From an uncultured Bacteroidales bacterium (GTDB lineage Bacteria; Bacteroidota; Bacteroidia; Bacteroidales; UBA932), in NCBI GenBank assembly GCA_944322565.1, contig CALUPG010000003.1:62001-126000 (forward strand): a DNA stretch of 64,000 bases, written 5' to 3'. Shown in pieces: positions 24,038 to 32,868 of the stretch. The notes under the pieces are model-generated. The model was not told where the DNA came from, did not search any database, and was given only the letters and a program-made list of their open reading frames with translations. The stretch's first letter is position 1; the number at the start of each line of letters is the position of its first letter. Both the position numbers and the translations under genes were made by a program.

Positions 24038-24610
24038 TCAGAATCTGTCCATCAGTTCCCGGATTTTGTCATGAACTTCCTCGATTGTCCCGAGGCCGTC
24101 TATTTCATTGTATTTTCCGGATTTTTTATAGTAATTGATAAGCGGTTCTGTCTTGCCGTGATATGTTGCGATTCTGTTGCTGATGGTCTCCTCGCTGGCA
24201 TCATCTTCGCGGCCCTCTATGGCGGCTCTGTGGCGGATGCGCTCCCTTATTGTCTCATCTGGAATCATAAGCGAAACAACGGCTGTGACTTCGTTCCCGC
24301 TTTTCGCCAGTATGGCGTCCAGGTCTTCGGCCTGGGCCGTATTCCGAGGAAAGCCGTCAAGCAGAAATCCGGCGACATCCGTAGCTGTCATGAATTCAGA
24401 CTCTATCATGCCTTCGACGATTTCATCCGGAACGAGCGAGCCTGCGTCAATCAGTGCCTTTGCTTTCAGTCCGAGTTCCGAGCCGGCTGCAATTTCCTTA
24501 CGGAGGAGTGCGCCTGTGGAAATATGTCTGAGATTGTATTTTTCAACCATTGATGTGGCCTGTGTGCCTTTGCCGGCTCCCGGAGGCCCGAAAAGAATAA
24601 AATATTTCAT
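24038..24610 (-). CDS. adk: Adenylate kinase
   Basis: This 190-residue enzyme has the P-loop GPPGAGKGTQA at 9-19, the AMP-binding ISTGALLRKE segment, and LDGFPRNTAQA with the catalytic Arg near 85-95. The short LID variant RIRHRAAIEGREDD lacks zinc cysteines. It balances ATP, ADP and AMP. It lies downstream of hpt and upstream of obg on the same strand, a gene order common in Bacteroidota. Confidence 0.97.
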   Translation of the reverse strand: MKYFILFGPPGAGKGTQATSMVEKYNLRHISTGALLRKEIAAGSELGLKAKALIDAGSLVPDEIVEGMIESEFMTATDVAGFLLDGFPRNTAQAEDLDAILAKSGNEVTAVVSLMIPDETIRERIRHRAAIEGREDDASEETISNRIATYHGKTEPLINYYKKSGKYNEIDGLGTIEEVHDKIRELMDRF

Positions 24611-24701
24611 TTCTACTATTATTTAAGTCCGTAATAATCCTGTCTGAGATATGTCTGCCTGCCGGTGTTGAGACAGGCGAAGACCGGAATATTATCGCAG
24701 T

Positions 24702-25247
24702 CTATTCTTCGTGAAGGACATATATGTCTTTGAGATTTCGTCCGATTTCATTGTAGTCAAGCCCGAATCCGACTATGAAATCATTCGGAATCTCCATTGC
24801 TATGTAGTCCAGGGGAATGTCTTTTTTATAGGAGTCAGGCTTGTATAGCAGGGTGCATATCCGAGATTCCGCCACATGGTTTTCCTCCATGATTCTTTTG
24901 AGTTCCACTATTGTATTGCCGGTGTCGACGATATCCTCAATGATAATGACGCGTCTGCCTGAAATGTCAGCTGTCAGCCCCATAGCCTGCTTGACTATAC
25001 CTGTTGATCCGGTTCCCTGATATGAGCTGAGCTTGACAGATACGAGTTCGCAGTTGAATTCAAGCCTCTGCATCAGTTCTGCCGTGAACATGATTGAGCC
25101 GTTCAGTACACATAGCAGTACTGGTATATCATCACATCCTCTGAAGTCCCGGTTAATCTTGTCTGCAACCTTGTCTATGGCCTCGGATATTTTCCCGTAT
25201 GGGATGAATGTCCTGAATGTCTTGTCGAATAATCTGACTTTTTCCAT
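24702..25247 (-). CDS. hpt: Hypoxanthine phosphoribosyltransferase
   Basis: From the ATG at 25245-25247 the protein has 181 residues. It contains the purine PRTase strand VLLCVLNGSIMFTAELMQRL, the PRPP loop VIIEDIVDTGNTI near 98-110, and the C-terminal FIVGFGLDYNE. It converts hypoxanthine or guanine to IMP or GMP. The frame extends upstream to 25280, but the -7 box TATTTTTG (25269-25276, minus strand) lies inside that extension, so the shorter start is preferred. Confidence 0.95.
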   Translation of the reverse strand: MEKVRLFDKTFRTFIPYGKISEAIDKVADKINRDFRGCDDIPVLLCVLNGSIMFTAELMQRLEFNCELVSVKLSSYQGTGSTGIVKQAMGLTADISGRRVIIIEDIVDTGNTIVELKRIMEENHVAESRICTLLYKPDSYKKDIPLDYIAMEIPNDFIVGFGLDYNEIGRNLKDIYVLHEE

Positions 25248-25268
25248 CACTTCATGTTTTGCATCCTG

Positions 25269-25276
25269 CAAAAATA
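25269..25276 (-). promoter_or_regulatory. -7 element for hpt
   Basis: Minus-strand TATTTTTG, exact TAnnTTTG, 21 bp upstream of the hpt ATG. Confidence 0.5.
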
Positions 25277-25447
25277 ACACAAATTACAAAGAATTGAAAC
25301 AGCAGATTGCAGATATATCTTATATAGAAAAGACAATTTGAATATGAATAGAGTAAAACAATCGCAAAAAAGAGTAAAACAACTGTGTTATGTCTTGTCT
25401 TCCCGGATTGCGGCAGTTATTTTCGCATCATCAAATCTGAATTATGA

Positions 25448-25457
25448 GAGGAGGGGG
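25448..25457 (+). promoter_or_regulatory. Strong Shine-Dalgarno site before the HhH protein
   Basis: GAGGAGGGGG lies just upstream of the ATG at 25460. Purine-rich sites of this strength are rare elsewhere in the window. Confidence 0.5.
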
Positions 25458-25459
25458 AT

Positions 25460-27352
25460 ATGTGGAGATGTCTTGTCTGTCTTTTCATTGCATTGAATGG
25501 AGCATTATGTCCGGGAGCCGCACAAACGAAGTCTTCAGACATGGGGACTTCATCCGCAGGGGCAGGATGGATGCAGGCAATGTTATTCTTGTCCGGAGCT
25601 CCGGACATAGAGTCGGTTGACAGCCATACGGCAGAACAGTTCATGGCATTGCTTCGCCGTCCTCTCAAAATTAATCTTTCATCCCGCAGCCGGCTCACGG
25701 AAAGTGGTCTTCTGTCTCCCTATCAGACAGCATCGCTGCTGGACTATATATCAAGGAACGGGGATGTGCTTTCCGTAGCAGAACTTGCCGCGGTTGATGG
25801 CTTCGGTCATGAATATGCTGTGGCACTGGAATATTTCGTGTCATTTGCATCATCGGCTCTTCCCGGCAAGTCCTCGGCATCACGACCGTATACAGACAAT
25901 TCCCTGACACTGCGTTCAGGCTTCAGAAAAAAGGAAAATGAACGGCATGACTGCTCTTATGCCATGCGGTATTGTCTTGACATCTCCGGCAGATATGAGT
26001 TGGGATTTGTTGCAAAGAGCGGATATGATTCTTCTCATTTTCCTCCTGAAGTGACCTCATTCTGTGTCGCATATTATGGAAAGGGCAGCCTCGGGAAAAT
26101 TGTCGCCGGAGATTTCAACGCGAGATTCGGACAGGGACTCGCATTATGGAGCGGTTTTTCAATGGGAGGTCTTTCTGCTCCTGAGTCATATACACGAAGG
26201 CCTTCGGGCATTTCCCCGTACAGGTCATATTCGGGAGAGGGCAGTCTGCGCGGAATTGCCGCGGATTTTTCTTTCGGCAGATTCATGTTGTCTTCGTTCA
26301 TTGCAGCCGATGGGCTGCGGGAGGTCTTTTCCTGCGGATTTTCACGGGACGGCATATCTGTCATCCCCGCCTTGAATTTCGGATATTACGGGAAGAACGG
26401 TCAGATGTCACTTACCTGCTATGCGCAGACTGCCCCGATTGCAGATGGTTTTTCCGGAAATTCATTGGCAGACTTGAAATGTTCTGCGGACATGAGATGG
26501 AATGTGCGTGGCACTGACTTGTTTTCGGAAGTTGCTCTGGACGGGATTTCATTGTCAGCGGCGGCTTTGGCCGGCGCACGCTTTCCATTGGGCGAGCGTC
26601 TTTCAATGGCAGTGTCGGCCAGATATTATCCGTCCGGATATTCTGCATCAAGGTCCGGAGCTGTCAGAAGCGGCTCGAAATGCACTAACGAGTACGGGTT
26701 GTCAGTCAGCGGTGCATTTTCATCCGGAAACTATGTCTGTCTTGCCGGGAAAAGAGGTTTCGGCTCCTCTGTCATGAGGCACCGGGGGATTTTCAGCATT
26801 GACGCATCGCATGCTCCGGCTCCGCGCACAGGTGCGGACGGACCGACATCGCAGCTTAAGGTGAGTATGGATTATGACTGTCAGATAAGTCCCTCGGTCA
26901 GTATTTCGGCAAGATTCTCAGAACGCCTGAGAACATGGGGAGCAAAGAACAAGACTGACTTCAGGGCTGATGTGAAATATAGTTCCGGAATATTCTCGTT
27001 CACTTCAAGGCTGAGTGCTGTACATTCCAGGGGGCTGGGGCTTCTGGCTTATTTGGAAGGCGGATACAAGCCCGGCGTGGTCTCAATGTATCTTCGCGGA
27101 GGCATATTCCGCATTGACAATTGGGATGACAGGATATATGTCTATGAGCGCGATGCCCCGGGCAGCTTCAATGTTCCGGCATACTGCGGAAGGGGATTCT
27201 GGACAGCCGTTACTCTGGCCCTCAAGTGTTCCCGTTGGTGCAGGATTTATCTCAGGGCATCGTATCTTGACTATCCCCGGACGGAGCCGGGCACGGAAAT
27301 GAAAAAGCCCGGCAAAGCCGAGCTTAAGCTTCAGGCGTCTTTTGACTTCTGA
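25460..27352 (+). CDS. Helix-hairpin-helix plus beta-barrel-like exported protein
   Basis: This 630-residue protein begins with a signal peptide (residues 1-~22, MWRCLVCLFIALNGALCPGA). Residues ~65-130 contain a ComEA-like double helix-hairpin-helix region (KINLSSRSRLTESGLLSPYQ, then LSVAELAAVDGFGHEYA). The rest is rich in alternating aromatic/polar strands with many Ser and Gly and ends LKLQASFDF, a typical outer-membrane barrel C-terminus with terminal Phe. The likely place is the outer membrane; the role is unknown, though the HhH part suggests DNA contact. An unusually strong Shine-Dalgarno (GAGGAGGGGG, about 25448-25457) precedes the ATG. 25281-25446 holds no gene, only a direct repeat of AGAGTAAAACAA. 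Confidence 0.75.
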   Translation: MWRCLVCLFIALNGALCPGAAQTKSSDMGTSSAGAGWMQAMLFLSGAPDIESVDSHTAEQFMALLRRPLKINLSSRSRLTESGLLSPYQTASLLDYISRNGDVLSVAELAAVDGFGHEYAVALEYFVSFASSALPGKSSASRPYTDNSLTLRSGFRKKENERHDCSYAMRYCLDISGRYELGFVAKSGYDSSHFPPEVTSFCVAYYGKGSLGKIVAGDFNARFGQGLALWSGFSMGGLSAPESYTRRPSGISPYRSYSGEGSLRGIAADFSFGRFMLSSFIAADGLREVFSCGFSRDGISVIPALNFGYYGKNGQMSLTCYAQTAPIADGFSGNSLADLKCSADMRWNVRGTDLFSEVALDGISLSAAALAGARFPLGERLSMAVSARYYPSGYSASRSGAVRSGSKCTNEYGLSVSGAFSSGNYVCLAGKRGFGSSVMRHRGIFSIDASHAPAPRTGADGPTSQLKVSMDYDCQISPSVSISARFSERLRTWGAKNKTDFRADVKYSSGIFSFTSRLSAVHSRGLGLLAYLEGGYKPGVVSMYLRGGIFRIDNWDDRIYVYERDAPGSFNVPAYCGRGFWTAVTLALKCSRWCRIYLRASYLDYPRTEPGTEMKKPGKAELKLQASFDF

Positions 27353-27354
27353 CA

Positions 27355-29034
27355 TCAGAGCTTTGGAATCTTAATCTTCATGCCTGGTTTTATCCGGCTG
27401 CTGATGCCGTTGAAGTCCATTATGTTCTGGGCACTGACTCCCGGATAATTCTTTGCAATGTTGTACAGGGAATCTCCGCTTTTGACTACGTATATCGTGT
27501 ACGAGGCATTTTTGTCAATGCTGCTCTTAGGACCGGCAGTTTTCTGCTGGGATGAGGACTTTGACGCCGCAGATGATGCGACAGCCGGGCCGTTGCCGCC
27601 GCGATATATGACAAGGCGCTGGCCTATGCGGATATTGTCGCTCCTGAGGTTGTTCCATCTTTTTATCTGCCTGACGGACACATGGTATTTTATTGCGATG
27701 CGGCCGAGGACTTCACCGCTTCTTACCCTGTGGATGATTCTTTCTCCGTCGCCCCCGTCTTTGATTTTCTTTATGACAACAGGGTTGAAATATTCATCAG
27801 CTTTGTAGGCGTACAGTGAATCTTCATTGTCAATGAAATTGTTTGCATACTGGTAGGGGATTCTCAGGATATATTCCCTCTCATTTCCTGGCACAATTTC
27901 ATGTCTGTATTGCGGATTGAGGTTCTTGAGCTCTTCTTCGGGGACACCTGTGAGTGCGCTGACTTGCTTGAAATGCAGCATCTTGTGGATGTGAAAAGTG
28001 TCAATGTGCGCAGGAATCTCAACATTTTCAGGTACAATGCCGTGTTCCTTGTAGTAGGTCATTGTATAGAGAGCACCTACAAATGCCGGTACATAGCCCC
28101 TTGTTTCTCTCGGAAGGTATGGGTATATGTCCCAGAAATTCCGTTTGCCTCCGCTTCTGCGTATCGCACGGTTGACATTGCCGGCTCCGCAGTTGTATGA
28201 AGCTATGGCAAGGTTCCAGTCTCCGAAAATCCTGTACGAGTCCTTCAGATACTCAGCTGCAGCATGCGCGGACTTTACCGGGTCAAGCCTTTCGTCCACA
28301 AATGAATCTATATGCAGACCATAAAGTTTTGCCGTGCTGTACATGAACTGCCACATTCCCTTTGCTCCGGCGCGTGAGACGGCGGTCGGATTCATTGCAG
28401 ATTCTATCAGAGCCATTGCCTTGAGTTCCTCCGGAACATCATGTTCCGTGAATATTTCCTCAAAAATAGGCATATAGTAGCTGCACAGTCCGATTATCTT
28501 CGGCATTGCTGACGGCATTTTTTCGGAATACAGGATGATGTAATTCTTGACTATATCATTGTACGGCAGGGGAATGAACGATTTCATAGCCTTAAGCCGC
28601 TCAATATATACTGCGTCAGGGACATTGGATTCGAATTTCATTGAATCCATGTCGTATTCCGGCAGTTCCTCACGGCTGGCCTGTTTGTGAAGATACCATA
28701 TATTAAGAAGACTGTCAGTGACTTCCGGCGTATAGTCCTCCGGATTGAGTCCTGCGGCAAATTTATCTTCGTTTTCGCTGTACAGTTCCAGCATTTCACT
28801 GGAAATGCTGTCTTTCATCTGAAGCTCTGACTGATATTGTTCAAGAACAGCCTGCAGGGAGTCAATCATTGATGCAAGCCTTCTGTTTTCGTTCTGCAGG
28901 AAGATTCTGCTCTGGCGCTCCCTGTCCTGTCTGACTGACGCTGATGTCTTGTCGGCACTGTATGCGGCTTCTGCGCCTGCAAGTGCCATAAGTGCTGCCG
29001 CTCCTGCGGCGATTATCCTGATATTCATTTTCAT
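27355..29034 (-). CDS. mltD: MltD-like membrane-bound lytic transglycosylase with two LysM domains
   Basis: This 559-residue protein has an N-terminal signal (~1-26) and a coiled-coil stretch at ~35-85. A SLT-fold catalytic domain follows at ~190-330, with ALIESAMNPTAVSRAGAKGM carrying the catalytic Glu, then GLWQF-like GMWQFM and ASYNCGAGNVNRAI. Two LysM cell-wall-binding domains close the protein (RVRSGEVLGRIAIKYHVSV and YVVKSGDSLYNIAKNYPGVS). It cleaves peptidoglycan to 1,6-anhydro products in the periplasm. It follows the DUF5683 gene in the parA-parB-DUF5683-mltD cluster common in Bacteroidota. Confidence 0.93.
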   Translation of the reverse strand: MKMNIRIIAAGAAALMALAGAEAAYSADKTSASVRQDRERQSRIFLQNENRRLASMIDSLQAVLEQYQSELQMKDSISSEMLELYSENEDKFAAGLNPEDYTPEVTDSLLNIWYLHKQASREELPEYDMDSMKFESNVPDAVYIERLKAMKSFIPLPYNDIVKNYIILYSEKMPSAMPKIIGLCSYYMPIFEEIFTEHDVPEELKAMALIESAMNPTAVSRAGAKGMWQFMYSTAKLYGLHIDSFVDERLDPVKSAHAAAEYLKDSYRIFGDWNLAIASYNCGAGNVNRAIRRSGGKRNFWDIYPYLPRETRGYVPAFVGALYTMTYYKEHGIVPENVEIPAHIDTFHIHKMLHFKQVSALTGVPEEELKNLNPQYRHEIVPGNEREYILRIPYQYANNFIDNEDSLYAYKADEYFNPVVIKKIKDGGDGERIIHRVRSGEVLGRIAIKYHVSVRQIKRWNNLRSDNIRIGQRLVIYRGGNGPAVASSAASKSSSQQKTAGPKSSIDKNASYTIYVVKSGDSLYNIAKNYPGVSAQNIMDFNGISSRIKPGMKIKIPKL

Positions 29035-29047
29035 CTGTCCAGTGAAT

Positions 29048-30043
29048 TTAGAATCTCACCCCGAGCCTTATGCCGACGGCATTTTCTATCCCGGAAGGAG
29101 GCATGCTGTGGAATGCGTATGCATTGTTTGGGGCAATGACCGCCGGCTCCAGATTCATGCTGATGTCATCGGTGACTTCGAAGTCATGCATATATGCGAA
29201 TACATTGGCGTCAATGACCTGCAGAAGGTAGAACAGGGCAGTGGCGACGATGGAGTAATCTCTGTAACGGCGGTAGACATTTCTGTACCAAACGGCGGTT
29301 TCAGCCGAAATAGGGCCGGTATATGACTCGGGACTGGTTGTTGCCTCATTATGTATGCGCTTGAATCTCTGATAGTTGATATTGTTTGTATAGAGATAGT
29401 GTACCGAGCCTATCAGGCATCCCCAGTATATCGGTATTTTCCAGTATTCGCCGTTGTATGCCTGTCCAAGTCCCGGAAGCAGTATGGAATATACGGTGGC
29501 GCGTCCCGGATGCGGATGTTCGGTCGGCTTATAGTTGATTGCCCCGTCAAGAAGTGCCCCCCAATACACAAGCCCGGCACCGACAAGAAGCCATGTTCCT
29601 GTCTGTTTGGATCTGTAGTCTATGGGAGGAAGACTGACATCCGTTGCATATTCAGGAATCAGTGCCGCCGCTGCGTCATGGTTTTTCTTCGAGACATTGT
29701 ATTTATGGAGATAGTAGCCTCCGGTGCCTGCAAGTGCGCCTATCCCGCCATAGATTATCGGGAGTTTCCAATACTGCCTGTTGTAGATCTGTGATGCTCC
29801 CGGCATGAAGATGGAGCCTCCGAGCATGGTGCCGATCCGGAGATCCTGCTTGTGGGCAAGGCCCCCGAACAGCTCCTTGAACGAGAACATCTTGTCGGAA
29901 GTGTCGGCAGCACTGGTCTTTATGCTTGTGTCATTGTATGTCTGCGTGAACGCCTCCTCCTTGAACTGGGCGTGGGCATTCACCGCGTATGCAATGGCAA
30001 AAACCAGAATGGCCGCAATGTATCTTGAAAGTCTCCGTATCAC
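29048..30043 (-). CDS. DUF5683 domain protein
   Basis: This 331-residue protein has a signal peptide (~1-25, ending AVNAHA). It shows paired glycine-rich membrane-type segments, such as LGGSIFMPGASQIYNRQYWK followed by PIIYGGIGALAGTGGYY, and the similar LLPGLGQAYNGEYWKIPIYW later. These repeated P-G-x-Q-x-YN-x-x-YWK motifs are characteristic of DUF5683 in Bacteroidota. Its function is unknown; the genetic link to ParAB and a lytic transglycosylase suggests an envelope role. It starts 5 bp after the parB stop. Confidence 0.85.
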   Translation of the reverse strand: MIRRLSRYIAAILVFAIAYAVNAHAQFKEEAFTQTYNDTSIKTSAADTSDKMFSFKELFGGLAHKQDLRIGTMLGGSIFMPGASQIYNRQYWKLPIIYGGIGALAGTGGYYLHKYNVSKKNHDAAAALIPEYATDVSLPPIDYRSKQTGTWLLVGAGLVYWGALLDGAINYKPTEHPHPGRATVYSILLPGLGQAYNGEYWKIPIYWGCLIGSVHYLYTNNINYQRFKRIHNEATTSPESYTGPISAETAVWYRNVYRRYRDYSIVATALFYLLQVIDANVFAYMHDFEVTDDISMNLEPAVIAPNNAYAFHSMPPSGIENAVGIRLGVRF

Positions 30044-30048
30044 TCTCT

Positions 30049-30969
30049 TCAGCCGTTGATGTTTTCCATTGCCTTGAGAAAGGCTCTCATTTCTTCGTCA
30101 GAGGTAAATTTTATTGTCATTGTGCCTTTCCCCGAATCACTCCTTCTGAGGCTGATGTCACTTGAGATGTATCTCCCCATGACTTCAAGAAGACGGCACC
30201 AGTCGTCAGGCAAGTCTCTTGCCACAGACTCTTTCTTTTTCCCGTCTCCAGCCAGCCTGTGTATGCGCTCTTCAAGCTGCCTTACGGAGAGGTCTTCACG
30301 GATTACCATGTCGCAAAGTCCCTCCTGCACAGCCGGATCCTCTACTCCGAGCAATACCTTTGCATGTCCGACGGACAGAAGACCGACCTTGAGGTCATGC
30401 TGAATTTTGGCCGGAAGCCTCAGAAGCCTCAGATAATTGGTGACAGATGCCCTTTTCTTTCCTACGCGGAATGCCATCTGCTCCTGAGTAAGGTTGCATT
30501 CCTCAATGAGTCGCTGGTAGCTCATGGCGATTTCTATCGGATCAAGATCGCGGCGCTGGATATTCTCCACTATCGCCATTTCGAGCATGCCCTGATCATC
30601 GGTTTCACGGATGTATGCGGGAATTTCGTCCATCCCGGCAAGTCTGCAGGCGCGGAATCTTCTTTCTCCACTGATTATCTGATACCTTTCATTGCCTTTC
30701 CTGCGTACGGTAATCGGCTGGATGAGACCGAGGGTGCGGATTGAGTCCGCCAGTTCCTCAAGTGCTTCATTGTCGAATGACATCCTCGGCTGGAAAGGGT
30801 TGGGCTCAATCGTATCGGCAGGAATGAGCATTATGTCAGCCCTGTTCTTCGGTTCTCCTGAATTTACGCTTTTGTTTATGTATTCAACCGGCTTTCTTAT
30901 CTGGGTGAGATCCCCGTCTCCGAGCAATGCACCCAGACCTTTGCCGAGTCCTCTTGGCTGTTTCGTCAT
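30049..30969 (-). CDS. parB: ParB chromosome-partitioning protein
   Basis: From the ATG at 30967-30969 the protein has 306 residues. It opens MTKQPRGLGKGLGALLGD and has a ParB/Srx CTPase domain with NPFQPRMSF, ELADSIRTLGLIQPITVR and the GERRFRACRLAG box. A HTH region follows (LTQEQMAFRVGKKRASVTNY). It binds parS sites and loads as a CTP-dependent clamp. A longer frame to 31047 overlaps parA and lacks conservation. parA lies 10 bp upstream. I did not find a parS-like palindrome nearby. Confidence 0.96.
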   Translation of the reverse strand: MTKQPRGLGKGLGALLGDGDLTQIRKPVEYINKSVNSGEPKNRADIMLIPADTIEPNPFQPRMSFDNEALEELADSIRTLGLIQPITVRRKGNERYQIISGERRFRACRLAGMDEIPAYIRETDDQGMLEMAIVENIQRRDLDPIEIAMSYQRLIEECNLTQEQMAFRVGKKRASVTNYLRLLRLPAKIQHDLKVGLLSVGHAKVLLGVEDPAVQEGLCDMVIREDLSVRQLEERIHRLAGDGKKKESVARDLPDDWCRLLEVMGRYISSDISLRRSDSGKGTMTIKFTSDEEMRAFLKAMENING

Positions 30970-30979
30970 TTTCCTGAAA

Positions 30980-31747
30980 TTAACTGTTTCTGTCCAATAC
31001 TTCCTTTGCAAGGTTGAGGTAGTTCGTGGTCCCGTTGCAGATGACATCGTAGAGAATAATCGGCTTCCCGTGCGAAGGTGCCTCGCTGAGCCTTATGTTT
31101 CTCTGTATTATGGTGTTGAAGACCATGTCCTTGAAATGTTCCCTCAGTTCGCTGACAACCTGCGAGTGAACCTTTGTCCTTCCGTCAAACATCGTTACGA
31201 CGAACCCTTCTATGGTCAGCGACGGGTTGACTCCGTTCTGTACAAGCCTGATTGTCTGCAGGAGCTTGCCGAGTCCCTCCAGGGCAAAGAATTCCGGCTG
31301 GACGGGGATGATGACAGAATCAGCTGCAGTCAGTGCGTTGACAGTAATCAGTCCGAGGGATGGGGAGCAGTCGATGATGATGAAATCATAGTCGTTCCTG
31401 ATAGGTGCAAGGGCGTTTTTCAGGGATGATTCCCTGTTCTGGCTGTCAAGCATTTCAATCTCGGCTCCTACAAGGTTGATATGGGAAGGAATCATCTGAA
31501 GATTGGCTATCTCAGTCTGTATGAGGGCATCCCGGATGTCCAGCTCGCCTATCATGACTTCATACAATGTGCGTTTCTGGTCACTTTCCGGAGAAAAATT
31601 CAGGCCGGAGGAAGTGTTGGCCTGGGGGTCTGCGTCAATTATGAGCACTTTCTTTTCAAGGACAGCCAGAGAAGCTGCGAGATTGATGGCCGTGGTGGTC
31701 TTGCCTACTCCGCCTTTCTGGTTTGCTATAGCTATGACTTTTCCCAT
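30980..31747 (-). CDS. parA: ParA/Soj ATPase
   Basis: This 255-residue protein has the deviant Walker A motif NQKGGVGKTTTAINLA near residues 9-24, DADPQANTSSGL, and DCSPSLGLITVNAL. It is a chromosomal ParA/Soj without an N-terminal HTH. It works with ParB to segregate origins and oscillates on DNA by ATP hydrolysis. It is followed after 10 bp by parB. A minus-strand -7 box TAATTTTG lies at 31780-31787. Confidence 0.97.
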   Translation of the reverse strand: MGKVIAIANQKGGVGKTTTAINLAASLAVLEKKVLIIDADPQANTSSGLNFSPESDQKRTLYEVMIGELDIRDALIQTEIANLQMIPSHINLVGAEIEMLDSQNRESSLKNALAPIRNDYDFIIIDCSPSLGLITVNALTAADSVIIPVQPEFFALEGLGKLLQTIRLVQNGVNPSLTIEGFVVTMFDGRTKVHSQVVSELREHFKDMVFNTIIQRNIRLSEAPSHGKPIILYDVICNGTTNYLNLAKEVLDRNS

Positions 31748-31779
31748 ATCCGTCTCCGTTCTTTACGATGTAATCACGG

Positions 31780-31787
31780 CAAAATTA
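31780..31787 (-). promoter_or_regulatory. -7 element for parAB
   Basis: Minus-strand TAATTTTG, exact TAnnTTTG, about 33 bp before the parA ATG. A divergent box TACTTTTG on the + strand at 31819-31826 would serve the lipid kinase gene. Confidence 0.5.
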
Positions 31788-31818
31788 TAAAAAAATTTCA
31801 TTACTTGCCGTTATTTGT

Positions 31819-31826
31819 TACTTTTG
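31819..31826 (+). promoter_or_regulatory. -7 element for the lipid kinase
   Basis: TACTTTTG fits TAnnTTTG and lies 21 bp before the ATG at 31848. Confidence 0.5.
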
Positions 31827-31847
31827 TTCCCATTTTGACAAAATATA

Positions 31848-32864
31848 ATGGAGAGTCCGGAAGAAACAGGAAATATCAGTGAATGCTGGTTCATAGTAGT
31901 CAATCCTCATGCCGGGAGCGGAAGGACCGCACGGGAGTGGGGCAGGATAAGGGACTGTCTTGACCGCAACGGCATATCCTATGAGTTCAGGATGACCGAC
32001 TGCAAGTATCATGCGACTGAAATGGTCCATGATGCGTCACGGGAGGGATTCCGCCGCTTCATCGCCGTCGGCGGGGACGGTACCATACATGAGGTGCTCG
32101 GCGGAATAATGCTTTATCTGGACTCGCTGTTGCCTGCATCCGGCCCGGCCGATGATACCGGAGCCGGTTCCCCGCGGCCTTATCTGGCGGATTTTTCAAT
32201 TGCCGTTATTCCCGTCGGCTCGGGAAATGACTGGATACGCTGCCATGATATTCCTGAGAATCTTGAAGATATCGTAAGTCTCATCCGGGCCGGGTCCTTT
32301 GCCAGGCAGGATGTGGTCAGGGTGACTACGGATGCCGGTGTGACTTATATGGTGAATATCGGCGGCGCAGGCTTCGACGCACGGGTCTGCGAGCGGGTCA
32401 ACAGATGCAAGGACAAGGGAAAGAGGGGGCGGATGCTCTATATCTGGTCTCTTGTGCATAACTTTTTTACTTACAAGCCTTCGCCTATGGAAATTTCTCT
32501 GGACGGGAAGCCTCTGTTCTCAGGAGACTGCTTTTCAGTGGCTGTCGGGACCGGCAGATATTCAGGCGGCGGCATGAGGCAGACTCCGGAAGCCGTTTCT
32601 GATGACGGACTTATGGATGTGACTGTTATTCCTCCGCTGCCGTTCATGAAGATAGCGGCGGAAATAAGGCGCCTTTTTGACGGGTCGTTTCTGAAAGTCA
32701 GGGAACTTGCCTCGGGAAGATGCTGCCGTCTTACTGTGGCTCCGGCCGGAAATGTCGCGGAGATAGTTGAAGTGGACGGGGAAATAGTAGGGAAGCTGCC
32801 TGCGACCTTTGAAGTCCTAGGCGAACAGATATGCGTGCTGGACAGGAAAGTACGCCGTCCATAG
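31848..32864 (+). CDS. Diacylglycerol kinase family lipid kinase (YegS/BmrU-like)
   Basis: This 338-residue protein has the family motifs: NPHAGSGRTAREW near 17-29, FIAVGGDGTIHEVLGGIM near 65-82 (nucleotide-binding GGDGT), PVGSGNDWIR near 123-132, and NIGGAGFDARVC near 166-177. The C-terminal beta domain contains GTGRYSGGGMRQTP and EVDGEIV. It phosphorylates a membrane lipid such as diacylglycerol or a sphingoid base from the cytoplasmic side. Bacteroidota make sphingolipids, so either substrate is possible. Confidence 0.92.
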   Translation: MESPEETGNISECWFIVVNPHAGSGRTAREWGRIRDCLDRNGISYEFRMTDCKYHATEMVHDASREGFRRFIAVGGDGTIHEVLGGIMLYLDSLLPASGPADDTGAGSPRPYLADFSIAVIPVGSGNDWIRCHDIPENLEDIVSLIRAGSFARQDVVRVTTDAGVTYMVNIGGAGFDARVCERVNRCKDKGKRGRMLYIWSLVHNFFTYKPSPMEISLDGKPLFSGDCFSVAVGTGRYSGGGMRQTPEAVSDDGLMDVTVIPPLPFMKIAAEIRRLFDGSFLKVRELASGRCCRLTVAPAGNVAEIVEVDGEIVGKLPATFEVLGEQICVLDRKVRRP

Positions 32865-32868
32865 TCCA

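Noticed and set aside
30049..31787. parS site near parAB
   Set aside because: I looked for a CACGTG-centred palindrome around the operon and saw none; it may lie outside the window.
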